A DNA stretch of 64,000 nucleotides from assembly GCA_003024785.1 (NCBI GenBank), contig PUQB01000077.1, forward strand, positions 558,001-622,000. The letters are read 5' to 3'. This document shows positions 10,615 through 22,344 of this stretch, in pieces. Made by a program: the position numbers and the translations under genes. Numbering within the stretch: the stretch's first letter is position 1; each line of letters opens with the position of its first letter. The DNA comes from Selaginella tamariscina (lineage: Eukaryota; Streptophyta; Lycopodiopsida; Selaginellales; Selaginellaceae). The notes under the pieces are model-generated. The model did not search any database, was not told the DNA's origin, and worked only from the letters and a program-made list of their open reading frames with translations.

Positions 10615-13600
10615 ATGCGCTCTTCACAACGTTTACAAGAAAAGAAGATGAAGGAGCCTACTGAGAGAGAAGCAGAAGCTAGAGCTGCAATTCAGAGAGG
10701 GCGTCGGGGTCGTGGGAGAGGAAGTAGGAAGCTGGCTGTGGTTCAGGAACAAGGACCTTCAAGTGATGCTCCAGTTGAACAGGCAAGCCAGCAGGACTGG
10801 TCAGGAGAGCAAGAGGATGTAGTTCAACCCCAACAAGAACAATCAGACTTTGTTGAAGAAGTTGAGGATGATGTCTTACCACAGGAGACACAGGAGCAGA
10901 CAGAAGGCACACAAGCCTCATGCGCAGTGACTTTGTCGAGTGACGAAGAGGATGAACCCAAGAGCAAGAAGAGACGACGCAAAGCTGCTGGAGATTCAGA
11001 GGCTGCTAAGAAGAAGAAGAAAGCAGAAGTGCCAGATAATGAGGAAGTTTACAACATTGCAGCCAGCATGCATTCGGAGAGTGCAGTGCGTCTTCTCGCG
11101 AAGATCACAATCCGAGAATATGGAGAGGCACCGGATGTCCCTATTTGCCGAATTCTGGGAAATGAGCAGGTGCGGAGAGTCAATCCAGCGGATCTGGAAT
11201 CTTTGACTAGGAGTTTCAAGAAGGCAGTTGGTTATTTGCGCAACACCACTCAGTTCATCCTTCAAGTTGGGGACCCCATGACAGATGCAGATCTGGCAGC
11301 ATTGAGAAGCGATGAAGCGATGTATGCTCAGCATTTGGCTTTTGAGGAGGAGCTTCAGTCCGACATGTTCCGGCAATGGGCACCAATGCTTTCGATGAAG
11401 AAGTTCATCTGTTGGGATGGTAATCACAGGCTAAAGGTGCTTCAGAAGCTGTACAGAAGACACGGAAGATAAGATCAGTGGGCAGTGAGAGTGCGTTCAG
11501 GCTTCATCCGTGCTGGGGTCATGGATAATCTTCAGCTTGTGACAATGTTTCAGCAAATTAATAGGTAAACATAGTGACCTCTAGATCATAGGATTAACTA
11601 ACTTCGAGCTTTTCAAATATGCAGTTCCTCCGCAACGGCAGTGCAAACCACACTGCCACATCTTCTGCTATCTGTGAAGACATGTTGCACCAGTGAGGAG
11701 GGCACAGCGAAGATCTTGGCCAGGCTCAGTGACAAGGAACGAGATGACATAAGAAAGTGGAAGGAAAGCGCTGGACAACAAGCTTGGCATCCACTTCCGA
11801 ATTTGATCTGTGCAAAGATTTTTTTGAGGTACCACGTCTCACACTTATATTACTTAGTTGATTACGTCTGTGAATTACAGAGTGAGATTGAGGATGATCT
11901 TGAGAAGGCTGCAAGGGCATCCAAAGGCAACAAATACCAGGAGCAACAACAGGTCTACATTAAGCATGACAAGCGCATGATGAAGATCTTAGCCATCATC
12001 GATCCTGCATTGGGTGAAGAGTGGTTCGACAAGGTGACCCAAATCACATGGAAACAATGCAGATGGATGGGGTTGGAAAAGCTGTACGCGCTTTCAAGGG
12101 CGAGAATTCCAAACGAGACGAGAATCATGTACTTCAATAAACTGGTACGTCTCGATCTGAAGAGAGAGCAAGAGACACTTGGATTGCCGGGTGTTCAGGA
12201 TAAGGAGTGGATAAGGTGGTTTACTATCGATTTGTATTGGCGGGCAATCAGAGAGGAGGCAGTCAGATTCTCACGGGACTCATCGAGGATGGCGAGTGGA
12301 GCAGGCCGGTTACAGATTTCACGACTTGGTGCGATGAAGTGCGGGTAAAATGCAAGAACGTATGTTCCAGCCATTCCATGAGTGTGTGAAGTTCACTTAC
12401 TCCATAGAGCCGAAAGAGTTCCTCGAACACGAAGAGACAGCAAGAAGGATGATTTGGAGGTAAGGATGATCTTCTTGACATTGTTACATTCTGACACTAC
12501 TATATGTTCATTACAGGTATGTCGCAGCGAGAAAGGTGCCTCACACACAGACTATGGTATTCTGGTCAGATTACATGGAAGCACCACACATGTGGTCGAA
12601 GACAAGATCTGGCCTGACAGAGTTCGAGCGTGTACACGTACCGTTCTGGCTTGATTATCCACCTGGGCAACCACCAACATGGGAGAAGGATCTCTACAAT
12701 GAACACTCAAAAGATCTCCCATGCATCTCATGGGATCCGGCAGAGGTCGACTTCATTAAGAAGACAAAGGCCAAGGCAAAGCGGCGTCAGCCTGTGCAGC
12801 AGTCAAAGAAGACCTCAGATACAGTAGCTGGCACCTCCACTACTCGCGATCCAGCTGCCTTCTTCAATTTATCTGAAGTGCTACCATCGCAGGGAACCAT
12901 GGACATCAAGGATGACTTGGTCACATTCGTCCCTTCACTTGCTACAACTCGAGGTGATAATTTCTTGGCGATTGATGACATCGAGGAGATGCAACAGGCC
13001 GTGCTCACGGATGAGAAGGAAGAGGAGGTTCCTGACGCTAGACTGGTTCCTTATAGAAAAGTTCAGACACAGGTGGCCAGGTACCATACAGCTGACAGCC
13101 AGACTCGCTACCAGCATATTGCGGGAGAATATGGTTTCAACTTGGTGATCTTCGACCTTCCAAATGGGACCTTGCCAGGAAATACAACGAGTGATACGCC
13201 ATACCTCTACCTTGATCCAGTGAAGTTCGATGAAGCACTCCAGTTTGCAGGTATGCATATGGCTGCAAATGGTTGGTTGGTTGTGTTTGCTGCAGCAAAC
13301 ACCTGGGATCAAGTTGTCCGAGCTGCAAGTGTGGTGGACCTTCAACTTGCTGCAACGTACTACATCTACAGAGGGCGTGGTTGGGGCTACCGCAACAAGA
13401 TGAAGGTACTTTTTTCTTTATTCATGAAGTTCATTAATGATTTTGATGTTTTAACAGGAGAGCATCCTGCTCCTTCTTGTCTTCCAAGATGCATCTAGAG
13501 GATTGCGCGATAATCCTGCGTTTGTCATCAACAATTCTTGTTGATAATCCTGAGCGGTTCCAAGAACATGGTAGGCATTTCATTTTAACAATTAAGTATT

Positions 13601-13914
13601 TACCATTATCTTCACATGCAGGATGGACTACCAACCGAAGAGCACTCGATTGATGCAGCTCGTGATAGAACGACTCACCCGGCCAGGTGATCTTATCTGG
13701 GATATAGGCAGTGGTACGGGGTCCTCAATGCTTGCAGCTATCGAGCTGGGGAGAAACATTGTTGGGACTGAGAAGAACCCTGAGCTCGGGAGAATTGCTA
13801 TGAACAGGATTAAAGAGAACATCCAGCCAGAGGAAATCCCAACCCAACAATAGCGACGTCAAGTAGGACTGGTGGTTCACGAATTGCAGCATTGCTCAAT
13901 CGTAAGAAGAAGTG
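10615..13914 (+). CDS. ParB-like domain + N4/N6-type DNA methyltransferase protein, copy 1
   Basis: The N-terminal ~140 residues are charged and include a strong nuclear signal (KSKKRRRK, then a poly-Lys run). A ParB/sulfiredoxin-like domain follows, ending in ICWDGNHRLKVLQKL, the DGNHR hallmark. A long middle region spans several exons with GT-AG introns near 11564-11624, 11828-11880, 12462-12517, 13407-13458 and 13571-13620. The C-terminal part is a circularly ordered (beta-class) methyltransferase. FNLVIFDLPNG occupies the motif IV position (about 13135-13165), and the last exon has a good SAM-binding motif I (WDIGSGTGSS, then NIVGTEKN). The catalytic motif is DLPN and not DPPY, in both whole copies. 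A frame break follows RRHGR at 11472, and the tail stops early at 13852 relative to copy 0. Such ParB-methylase fusions are known from phages and bacterial mobile elements. Here the gene is intron-bearing and lies inside a plant transposon. Confidence 0.8.
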
Positions 13915-14124
13915 ACAAGTGTTGAATTGTACTCTTTGGTGTTGAAATAAAACTTTAATAATACAGTATAAACATGGCTATGATTAAATATTTTTTGTTG
14001 TTAATTGCCGACTGAGCCAAAATCCTAAATTCTAAGAATATTTAGGAATATTCTAAGAATATTCTGGTAGATTCTTTAGAATATTCCGGGTCCAAGCCCG
14101 GAAGCCCTCTTTTTGTCGGGACTC

Positions 14125-14560
14125 CTTTTAACTCCATCAGTGAGAGATAGACAAATATTTTCATTCAATGGGTTTAGGTAGATGATATATATATTATGCT
14201 TGAAAGCTCGGTTTGGGCGACTCTTGTAGGGAAGAAAAACTGGTGCACAATTCTATAGACTTGAACTTGGACAACCCGTGATTACGACTTTAGTAAATTC
14301 AAGAATGTTTAAAGCTTTTGTCACTGTCACACCGAGCTCGTGCATTTAGTTGTCCGTGAAATTCTGACCTTGTAGGCTCAAGTGCGAATTACACGACAAA
14401 AAATTAATTATATGGTAAATTTTCTGATCAGTATAATACAAGAACAAATGATTTTTTTTTAACATGATTCAACGGTGTAGATTTAATCTGAGTAAAAACA
14501 TTTTGAATGGACATAGGTAGACTATACTAAACTCGGACTGGGTAGGAACGTAGCACAGAT
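14125..14560. repeat. Repeat family of the 17.2/18.5 kb fold-back, third copy
   Basis: From about 14137 (CATCAGTGAGAGATAGACAA) to about 14370 the sequence matches 17190-17440 and, inverted, 18290-18560. Each copy contains the landmarks CTTGAACTTG and TCAAGAATGTTTAAAGCTTT. It is non-coding and resembles a MITE or LTR-type remnant. The last ~190 bases are the 3' flank of the leftward terpene synthase gene. Confidence 0.6.
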
Positions 14561-15657
14561 TTTGGCTTCCTTGAGAATCATCATACCTTCACGTGGGAAA
14601 GGGGCGCTCCAGCCACGACCATGGTATCGACCTGTCTGCCAACACCACTCCAGGTATCCAGATATCATCGTTCCGATATCCTGGAGCATCCTATCCATGG
14701 CAGGACCATGCTTCAGAACCAGGCGCGCTGCATTATGTCCATCTGCTTTAGTTTAGCATCCCACATACACTGCAGTTCCAAAGCTGCCTCGTCCAACGTC
14801 TTGTTTTCGTGCACACAAACAGCACAAAGCATGTTACAGAAATCGTTAGCAAGATACTCCACACGGAAGGAGAGCAGCTCATTACATATGAGCAAACAAT
14901 TTGCAGCCACTTGATAAAACTCGATTAACTCTGGGTCATTGTGTATTTTTTGATCCTCCAGCCCCGTAAGATAATCAAATATATACAGTGCAACCATGTA
15001 CAATCCTGATGTACTCTTCTCGTGCATGAGCTCTGTCACACTGGGCAAACAGTCATCTTTTCTAGCCTTCGAGTGAGTGACTTGCAGAGTAAACACGCTG
15101 TGCATGACTTCTTTGAAGGTGACAAAGTGTGCTTGAGGCAGCTCGTTTTGGAAACACCTCCATAGAGAAGCAAAGAAATTCAAGAGCCTGTCGTGTATTG
15201 TCTCCGTCTTGTTCAAGAGATCTTCATCTACAGCGCTCCCATCAATGATAGAAAGATACTTGTTTATCAGTTGACTAGCCGCCTCAAAATCCTCTCCTAA
15301 GTCCTCAACGTTATCCAGGGAGTTATCAAGCAAAGTGAACCAGATAATGAGCTTGAGAATGAGATGGAGCCGCTCATTTACAGCACCTGGAAACAGCATG
15401 CACGTCAGAAGCGTGAGTTTCTCACTCAATATGTTCAGTTTCTCCTCCTCTGTCTTGGGAGCAGCCAACTTAACAATACATGCATCGTACTCATCACGGA
15501 TGCTCTCATACAAGGGATGCACTCTCAAGGGAAAACTGCACGATAATTTAGGAATGAAGATATGGGTTAACCGTCTAGGAACAAGTGATGGTGTCGCTAA
15601 TTTGCAATCGCTAAAAACAGATGAGTTTTCTATCGTGCTCAGTGGAACGGAAGCCAT
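14560..15657 (-). CDS. Microbial-type terpene synthase-like protein (MTPSL), copy 2
   Basis: This is the paralogue of the gene at 2679-3697. The start codon is at 15657 (MASVPLST). The frame is open for over 300 codons and keeps the ~22-residue segment DEDLLNKTETIHDRLLNFF that copy 1 has lost. The first metal motif is LLDNSLDN, again not a standard DDxxD. The second is NELLSFRVE. After LKQMDIMQRAW the frame breaks near 14715. The downstream RLVLKHGPAM, SGYLEWCWQTGRYHG and a plausible C-terminus continue in another frame to about 14560. It pairs head to head with the P450 relic at 15862. Because both copies share the same altered Asp motif, that change predates the duplication and may be functional. 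Confidence 0.8.
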
Positions 15658-15861
15658 GGACACCTCAGTAACATTACCAGTTATATATATATATACCCGG
15701 AATAGGCACTAACCTTTCCTTCTAGTCGATGTTAATAATAAACAAATCATTCGAACATTGTACACTACATTCACACGGGCTTGTTGAATGTCAAGACAGC
15801 TACACTAGTCTTTCCTATCTCGAGCTTGTGATATTTACACGTAACATTTTTCGTGTACGAA

Positions 15862-16923
15862 ATGATTCTAGTATTGGTCCTCGTTGTTACTTTACTGTAT
15901 TGGTCGATCTTTAAGTCTCATTTCTCATCCAAAACTCCTCCAGGCCCGATTCCTGTCCACCTTCATTGTTAGTAGGCCACCTTCACTTGTTAGTAGGCAC
16001 CGAAGCTCACATTTTTCTGACACAGCTTTGCCGCAAGTATGGTCCTCTCGTGTCTTTGCGGTTCGGGTCTGTACCAGTGATTGTCGTTTCCAGCAGGGAA
16101 GTTGCAAAGGAAATCTTCAAGAACCACGATGCAACATTCGCATCGAGGCCTCCCTCTACAGTCGGGAGGGTGTTCAATCGCGGTGAAATTGCCTTCGGTC
16201 TTTACGGCGATCGCTGGCGCCAGCTACGGAGATTATGTGCTACCGAACTCTTTTTACCTCGTATGATAGACTCCTTCCGCAATGTTCGGATGCAAGAAGT
16301 GAAGCTGCTTTTGAGTAGTCTACGACGTTCGGCTGCCACTAATGAGCCTGCAGATCTCAGAGCTGGTCTTACAGAAGACGTGGCTTTCAATCATATCTTT
16401 CAGGTAAGTACTGAATTACGCTTGGTTTCATTATATATAATAAATAAACAATAAACATTCTTTCAAGTGTTGATGAGGAAAAGCTTTTATGTACGGAATG
16501 CAGAGGACACGAAAGAGGCTATAGAATCTATGCATGTCATCGAAACGCTCTTCAACTTGTTAGGTGCTTTTCCTATTGGTGATTACTTGTCAGTTGGTTC
16601 GACATTGGAGGGATCGAACAAGGACTACGAGATGTAGTAAAGGCAGCTGAAGAGTTCACTGGAAAGATCACTGATGAATACGAGAAATCAAGGATCGATC
16701 AAACTCCTGACTTTATCAACGTATTAAGGCCAAACCATCACATTACTACTTGTAAGTTGAACATTATGCGTATTATTACATGAGTCTGACTTCCTTCTTG
16801 TACTTATAGGATATGCTAGCGGCTGGCACTGACACTTCCTCGGTTGCAATGGAGTGGGCACTTGCGGAGCTTATCAAGAATCCCCATTTAATGAGGAAGC
16901 TCCAAGAAGAGATTGATTGCTAG
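15862..16923 (+). pseudogene. Cytochrome P450, copy 2, truncated
   Basis: This is a close relative of the P450 at 3947-5540. The start ([14 protein letters not shown]) and PPGPIP hinge are present. The frame is then disturbed near 15955-15965 by a duplicated CACCTTCA-type stretch. The block from VGHLHLLVG to the end of exon 1 (GTAAGT at 16404) is intact. The acceptor of intron 1 reads TTTCAAG and not TTTCAG, which would shift the frame. Exon 3 starts at 16811 with [11 protein letters not shown] and stops at 16923, a few codons into the segment after the I-helix. The K-helix and heme loop are missing. The sequence then joins the repeat that lies about 0.9 kb farther downstream in copy 1. It cannot encode a working P450. 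Confidence 0.85.
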
Positions 16924-17165
16924 AAAAATACTTAATATTTATATTAAACTTGTGCTACAATGACAAGATATTCAGCTTGTAACATTCCTTCTACATGGAG
17001 GGAAATGCATGTTGTGAAGCGTAACCCAAGAGCAAAAACCGCTAGTATAAACCACACCGAGGTTATCTTTACTAGCAGACTAAGTGTTAACAGTTGGAAT
17101 AAGGTAACCAAGAACATGTAGGTTTCAATACCCATAGCACTCACACTTAATATGACCTTGCTTTT
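16924..17165 (-). repeat. Third copy of the inverted-repeat arm sequence
   Basis: This stretch matches 5930-6171 and, inverted, 1237-1470. It encodes on the minus strand the same hydrophobic peptide (SAMGIETYMFLVTLFQLL). It directly abuts the truncated P450, which shows that the missing P450 half was removed by a deletion ending inside this repeat. Confidence 0.7.
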
Positions 17166-17169
17166 CACT

Positions 17170-18580
17170 CAGTACCATACAACTGCAAGGGTTTCTATCA
17201 GTGAGAGACAGACAAATATTTTCATTAAATAGTTTGGGTAGATGAAATATATATTACTTGAAAGGTCAGTTTGCATGACTCGTGGAGGATAATTCTGTTT
17301 GCATGACTCGTGGAGGGATAATTCTATGGACTTGAACTTGAACGACTGTCGGGTGAATTCAATTACCCGTGCTTACACTTTAATAAATTCAAGAATGTTT
17401 AAAGCTTTTGTCACTGTCACAACGATCTCGTGACCGAGAAAAGACCTTCGAATTTCGATTATCCAGAGCAATGTCACTGTCACACCGAAGCACTAACGAC
17501 TGATGACTTCAGTCACTGTCGTGCATTGATTATTTTGATTTTTGTTGTTATTATTAACAACAAATTACCAACAAAAGACGTTGAATTCCAATTATCTAGA
17601 GCTTTGTTACTGTCACACAAATCAACAGCAAGACTATCCACAAGTCTTAAAGACCTTGAATTGAAATTGTCAAATATCTCGGCTGATGACTTTAACTAAA
17701 ATTAAGTAAAATACACGAGCAACAATAACCATCTTTGAGACTTTGTCAGCTCGTGCATTAAACGGTCTTAAATCAGATATCACCGTGATTACAGGGTTGT
17801 TAGATTTGTTGGTCCTCGACGACTCTAACGAAAGCGCTATAGACGTGTAAGCCCTTCAATCCAGTACACTGTTCCTCTTTATTCTCTGGCATATTTTCAT
17901 TTTGTTCTTCCTAAACAAACAGCGTCCAGGTATTCGCTTGCCACCGTCCCGCAAGGCTCACGTCCCATCGTTGGGCAATTGCACTTACTAGGAAAGCTAC
18001 CACATCACTCACTGTGCTGTCAATACAGTACCCTGGTCTCATCTATTTCAAGCTCGGCTCTAAGGGTGCCATTGTAGTTTCAAAACCTCAAGTTGTTCTC
18101 AAGACACATGACCACATTTTTGCCTTGCGTCCCACAGGTACAACAGCTGCAATAATCTGGCAAGGACCTGACATTTGCTCGGCATTGGAAGAACATGAGG
18201 AAGATATGTACATTGCAGATCTTCACTTCCAGATGTTCCAGCCATTCCGAAAGCTTCGCTGGTGGTTTGGTGTGACAGTGACATTGCTCTAGATAATTGA
18301 AATTCGGAGGTCTTTTCTCGGTAAGTTTGTTGTTGCTCAATAATAACAACAATTAAATGCACGAGCTCGGTGTGATAGTGACAAAAGCTTTAAACATTCT
18401 TGAATTTACTAAAGTCGTATGCACGGGTGATTGAATCCATCCAACAGTTGTTCAAGTTCAAGTCCATAGAATATGCACCAGTTTTTCTTGAGTCACGCAA
18501 ACTGACCTTTCAAATAATATATATATCATCTACCTAAACCTGTCTCTCACTGATATAAACCCTTCAGTTCTATGGTACTG
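17170..18580. repeat. Fold-back (inverted) repeat enclosing a P450 gene fragment
   Basis: The left arm (about 17190-17500) and right arm (about 18270-18570) are inverted copies. They share TCAGTGAGAGACAG, CTTGAACTTG, AAGAATGTTTAAAGCTTT and the GAGAAAAGACCT/TCCGAATTTC segment. The centre holds partial further copies of the arm (17460-17700) and a fragment of a P450 gene. A related copy lies at 14137-14370. The structure resembles a fold-back element or two MITE-like insertions in opposite orientation. Confidence 0.6.
17920..18270 (+). pseudogene. N-terminal fragment of another CYP71-clan P450
   Basis: The conceptual peptide includes an LPPS hinge, a GQLHLLGKLPHHSL-like segment (in changing frames), and then GLIYFKLGSKGAIVVSKPQVVLKTHDHIFALRP, which is split here for length: GLIYFKLGSKG, AIVVSKPQVV, LKTHDHIFALRP. 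After that, HWKNMRKICTLQIF (the conserved HWRxxRK-type helix C region) appears in a second frame. It differs clearly from the two P450s nearby, so it comes from a separate gene. It is short, frame-broken and enclosed by inverted repeats. Confidence 0.65.
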
Positions 18581-18591
18581 GAGTGAAAAAC

Positions 18592-19001
18592 TGTTATAAT
18601 ATGAGTTAGTTGAGATACTCCGGTAGTGTATTATGATACGAGTTAGTTGAGATACTCTCGTTCATCACATAGTGCGGAGCAGATATACTTAAGATACTCA
18701 ATGATACAATCCTCGTATATAAGGTTTAGTCTATGGAAATAGAAGGAGGTTTCTTTCAATATTCTCTCTATGGTATAGGATGATGTTAGAAGTAGTTAGA
18801 AAAGGATATGCTGGGATACCTATAGGAGAGGGAAAGCTGCTGAAGTTGAAAGAAGCCTGGTTGGTTCCCCAATTAGTTAAGAACTTGGTATTTGTTACCA
18901 AGTTAATAGATGAAGGAATAGATGTAGCTTTCTCTAGAGATCAATGCAAGTTTCAATCAAATGGAAAAGAGACTTATATGAATTCTGCATCGTCTCAACA
19001 A
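18592..19001 (+). mobile_element. Ty1/Copia fragment (LTR plus pre-integrase region)
   Basis: An LTR-like stretch matching 1058-1236 leads into an open stretch from about 18780 whose peptide (LKEAWLVPQLVKNLVFVTKL) fits the GAG-pre-integrase region of Copia elements. It is a broken fossil. It ends where MULE copy 2 is inserted, and its last bases form that element's target duplication. Confidence 0.6.
18993..19001. repeat. Left target-site duplication of MULE copy 2
   Basis: TCTCAACAA here is repeated exactly at 26877-26885, immediately outside the two element ends. A perfect 9-bp duplication is the classic signature of Mutator-family insertion. Confidence 0.88.
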
Positions 19002-19182
19002 GAGGATTGCTTCGTACAACGGGCTTTTCGCATATTCCCGAATATCCAGGAATATTCTATCAAATAAACAGGAATATTCTAGAATATTCTGCCAAGTAGA
19101 TTATCTTTAACTTTCAATATAAATGACCAACAAGTGAAAACGCTAATTATTTGCCGATTAGACTTTACTATACCGACTGGAC

Positions 19183-22100
19183 TTAAAAGGTCGCAGGTTC
19201 GACATTGCGCTTGTAATCAACTAATAATCGATGCACTTCTGCTGGAGTAAGGGTCCGCCTCTGTAAGAAGTAAGTAATCATTGGGTCCAATTCAAGAACA
19301 TGAGTGTACACAAAATACATGTGTTGGTAGGGGCTCCAGTTCTTGGCTTTCTGAAAAGTTGCACAAGTGCATGACGGAACAATAGAAATTGTTACCTTAG
19401 TAGATTGCATGCCTGCAGAGACAATGAAGGCCTCAGTCTTCCTTCTTTGAACCACCTCCACGTTGTTGATCCGACCTTGAAGAATCTTTGCCTGGTTGTA
19501 ATGTTTCTCATGTTCCTTGGACATTCTTGTTGGTGTTCGCACACTCCGTCCATGGTATGTTGGTACTCTATGTGCTCCCTCTCCTCTTGGTGGTGATGGT
19601 GTTCGATCCATTCGGCTACTACTGTCGTTTACCATTTCTTCAAATCCCTCCAACTTGAATCCTGCTTTCAGAAGAGCTTCAACCTCATTTGCATTCAAGT
19701 TTGTTTCTTTTTGAACTGGCCAAACCTCTGGAACTTCTGGAATACTCTCAGGAGGAATCCCTGCATATGGTCGTCTAAAGCAACAAGAATCGCGTGGGCA
19801 GAACCATAACATCTGATGAGTGAACTCAATGTTCCCAAATGCATTTGTATATTGCCATCTACCGTGAAATCCTGGTGCCGGTACACGATGTGGATATCCT
19901 ATGGGTCTGCCACACTTGCTGTTATCGTCCTGAGTGAGACCTAGACATTTCACTTGACTTGCCTCCCCAATGCGTCTGATGGCCCACTGAGTCATCAACG
20001 TCTCTCTTTCAGTGACATTGACATTTTGAAACTTGAGTTTTTTGCGTGCATTTGGGATGACTTGTTCTGCATATTGTGTGTCATGTCTATGTGTACGAAG
20101 CGCATCAATCCCATGGTCCCCAGTTGACGGTTGACGAACGGTTCAAACACGAACATTTGTTTAGAGGCAAACTCTGGACTTGCAAGATGCTCTTCATCAC
20201 TAACAAGATTTGCAAAAGTTGTTGGAGACACTGAATTTCCCGCTGAAAGTTTCTGCTGTGCACGTTTCAGAAGAGTTTCCATGGAAGGACCTGTGCCTGA
20301 ATATCTCCCTTCAAATGATGCCTTGACCTTTGCACTTTGGAAAACAGCATCTGTTAAATCTAACATTGTTGCCTCCAACAAAGGAACACGCTTCGTCAGC
20401 CTTGCTCTTCGTGCTCTTGCATGAACAACTTCGGAGTTGTTAGTGGTAGGCACATTTGCAACACCATCTTCTGTCAAGTCAATTATCTCTGTCATGGAAA
20501 TATGATCTTCATGTCTTGCCCACCATGACAGTCATGTTTGCAAAGCGCTAACGTTAGTGGACCTGCCTTCCCAAAATGACTCCAACATTACTCGTTGTTC
20601 CAACTTATCTTGGTTGGTTAGTGCTGCAGGCCATGAGCGTGCAAGGTTCATGTGCTCCTCCATGTGTTCCTCAAGTATCCACTTCTTTGTAACTTGATGC
20701 ACTGACTGCATGTAATGGAACAAACAACTCCTTTCTCTTCCTTTCATCTTTGACCCATTGTTGAAAACTTGACGCAATGCTAACCAAATTGCACCTGACT
20801 CATCTGACATGAACCCGCAAAGTTCACATTATGAAGTCCTTGCTTGCTACACACTTGAAGCATAGTGTTCAAAAATTTGATCACCGCCACACTATCCTCC
20901 CTGATCATGTCACCATAAGCAAGTGTCACCAAGACCTTAAACTACACAAACATAAGTGCATTATATTAGTAAATATTTTAAAACATAGATATATTAATAC
21001 TTACAATGGATCATAGAGATGTATTCCCAGTGTACACCAATCATCAATACGATATGTGTGGTCTAGCACCACCCACTACTGTTCGAGATCACCTTCAGAT
21101 TGACACCTTCTAATGTAGTCTATTCCGGATCCTGGGCCAGCAACCGTCATTTTGAAGATTAAAGGCTGCTCTTCAGCTCCGTTGAGGTCCATTCCGGGTA
21201 TGTGGATAACATGTATGAATGGGATTGATAGCTTCTTCTTTAACTGCAGAAGTCCTTTGTAACCTTCTTTGAAACGAGTGTCTCTTGTTCTAGCCTGAGA
21301 TATCCATTCTCTTGTTCTACATGGAAAGGTTAAGCATCTCCAAAAGGAAATAATAATTTTTTTGCTTACCGACGGTGATTTGTGAGTGGTAGTAGATCTG
21401 ACAGAACCTTGTCGTATGATACATCTCCAGAATCTGTTACCAGTTTTTCCAAAATTATATTGCGTGCTGCTTGAAATCTATGACACGTTGATTAGTTCTT
21501 GGGGTTGCAGCGACTGCTTTGTTGATTGTCTCCTTAGCTCTGTCTTTAGAGACCATGGATTCGGGTGGTCTACGTGGATGTTGATGTTCTCCAAGATGGA
21601 TGAAAAGCCTCGTGCATGTGATATCATCTAGAATTATGTAATATGCAACAACGGAGCATGTCTGCACTAGAAGGGGCTCATTGTTGCAATGCACACACTT
21701 CATTCCAAGCACTCTACCATCTGAAGATAACTGGACTTTATCAATAGGCCCTTAAATTGGCAGTCATTTGCTTTCTTACTGAAGCTGATGAACGGACATG
21801 TTTCCTTTACGCATTTCATGTGGCCAATACATGAACTGCGACTAACACGAGCTGGAACATTCCAATGTGTTGTGCAGCGTTGAGTCCAGTAATCACACCC
21901 ATCCTTCCTATTCATCCCTTTGTACTTGTCCTTCATTGTTTCGTGTGCTGGCAACTCGTAAATCACATTTCCGTTGCAATCTTCTGGGACCTCAGCAACT
22001 TGCTGAATCGATGACGAGACCACCAGTTGCTTCCCAATCCTACATCTCTGACTATTGCAAGTATTGTTACCATAGAATTGTCCCGATCTGTTGTCTCCAA

Positions 22101-22344
22101 CCGGAATAGTGGTCCTTTGGAAGGAAGAAGTGTGTATACACAAAACTGCTAGCTCTTGCCCCTTCTGGTTCTACCTCAACATTCGCAGCATCTCCACCAA
22201 CAACAGACATCAAATGCACTTTAAAAAGATTGCCAAGGTGGAATGTTAAATGCAGACCTGAGATCTGTTTCAAAGACAAAGAATACATACATCTTCATCT
22301 GCAGGAAGTCCTTGTCAACACCAATTGTAGCTGATTCTTGCCAT
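19183..22344 (-). pseudogene. MULE transposase, copy 2
   Basis: The content matches the copy at 6369-9541. The MARISY start lies at 22344, but the first exon is interrupted several times near 22140-22330 and again near 21700-21750. The segment from GFMSDESGAIWLALRQVF (about 20800) through the Cys-rich region is readable, with breaks near 20530 and 20150. The C-terminal SWIM-like motif (SCTCATFQKAKNW, YQHMYFVY) is in frame here at 19300-19375, unlike in copy 1. The exon near 21300-21040 keeps TREWISQARTRDTRFKEGYK in one frame where copy 1 is shifted. The two copies therefore carry complementary damage. Confidence 0.8.

Larger units (their letters stand above)
6178..14124. mobile_element. MULE copy 1, two-gene Mutator-like transposon with ParB-methyltransferase
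   Basis: The element is about 7.9 kb. Its ends form an imperfect inverted repeat: both start GAG, then share CAAAAA and GGGCTTC at matching spacing (6178-6202 and the complement of 14124-14100). Inside the ends are AGAATATTCT-type palindromes, at 6260-6277 on the left and 14030-14092 on the right. A transposase gene runs leftward from 9541 and a ParB-methyltransferase gene rightward from 10615. About 1 kb between them includes a palindrome array. Copy 2 (19002-26876) matches along its whole length with only occasional differences by eye, but has different flanks. The two are therefore independent, fairly recent insertions and not parts of one segmental duplication. Several frame breaks are present in both genes, so it is probably not autonomous as it stands. 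Confidence 0.88.
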
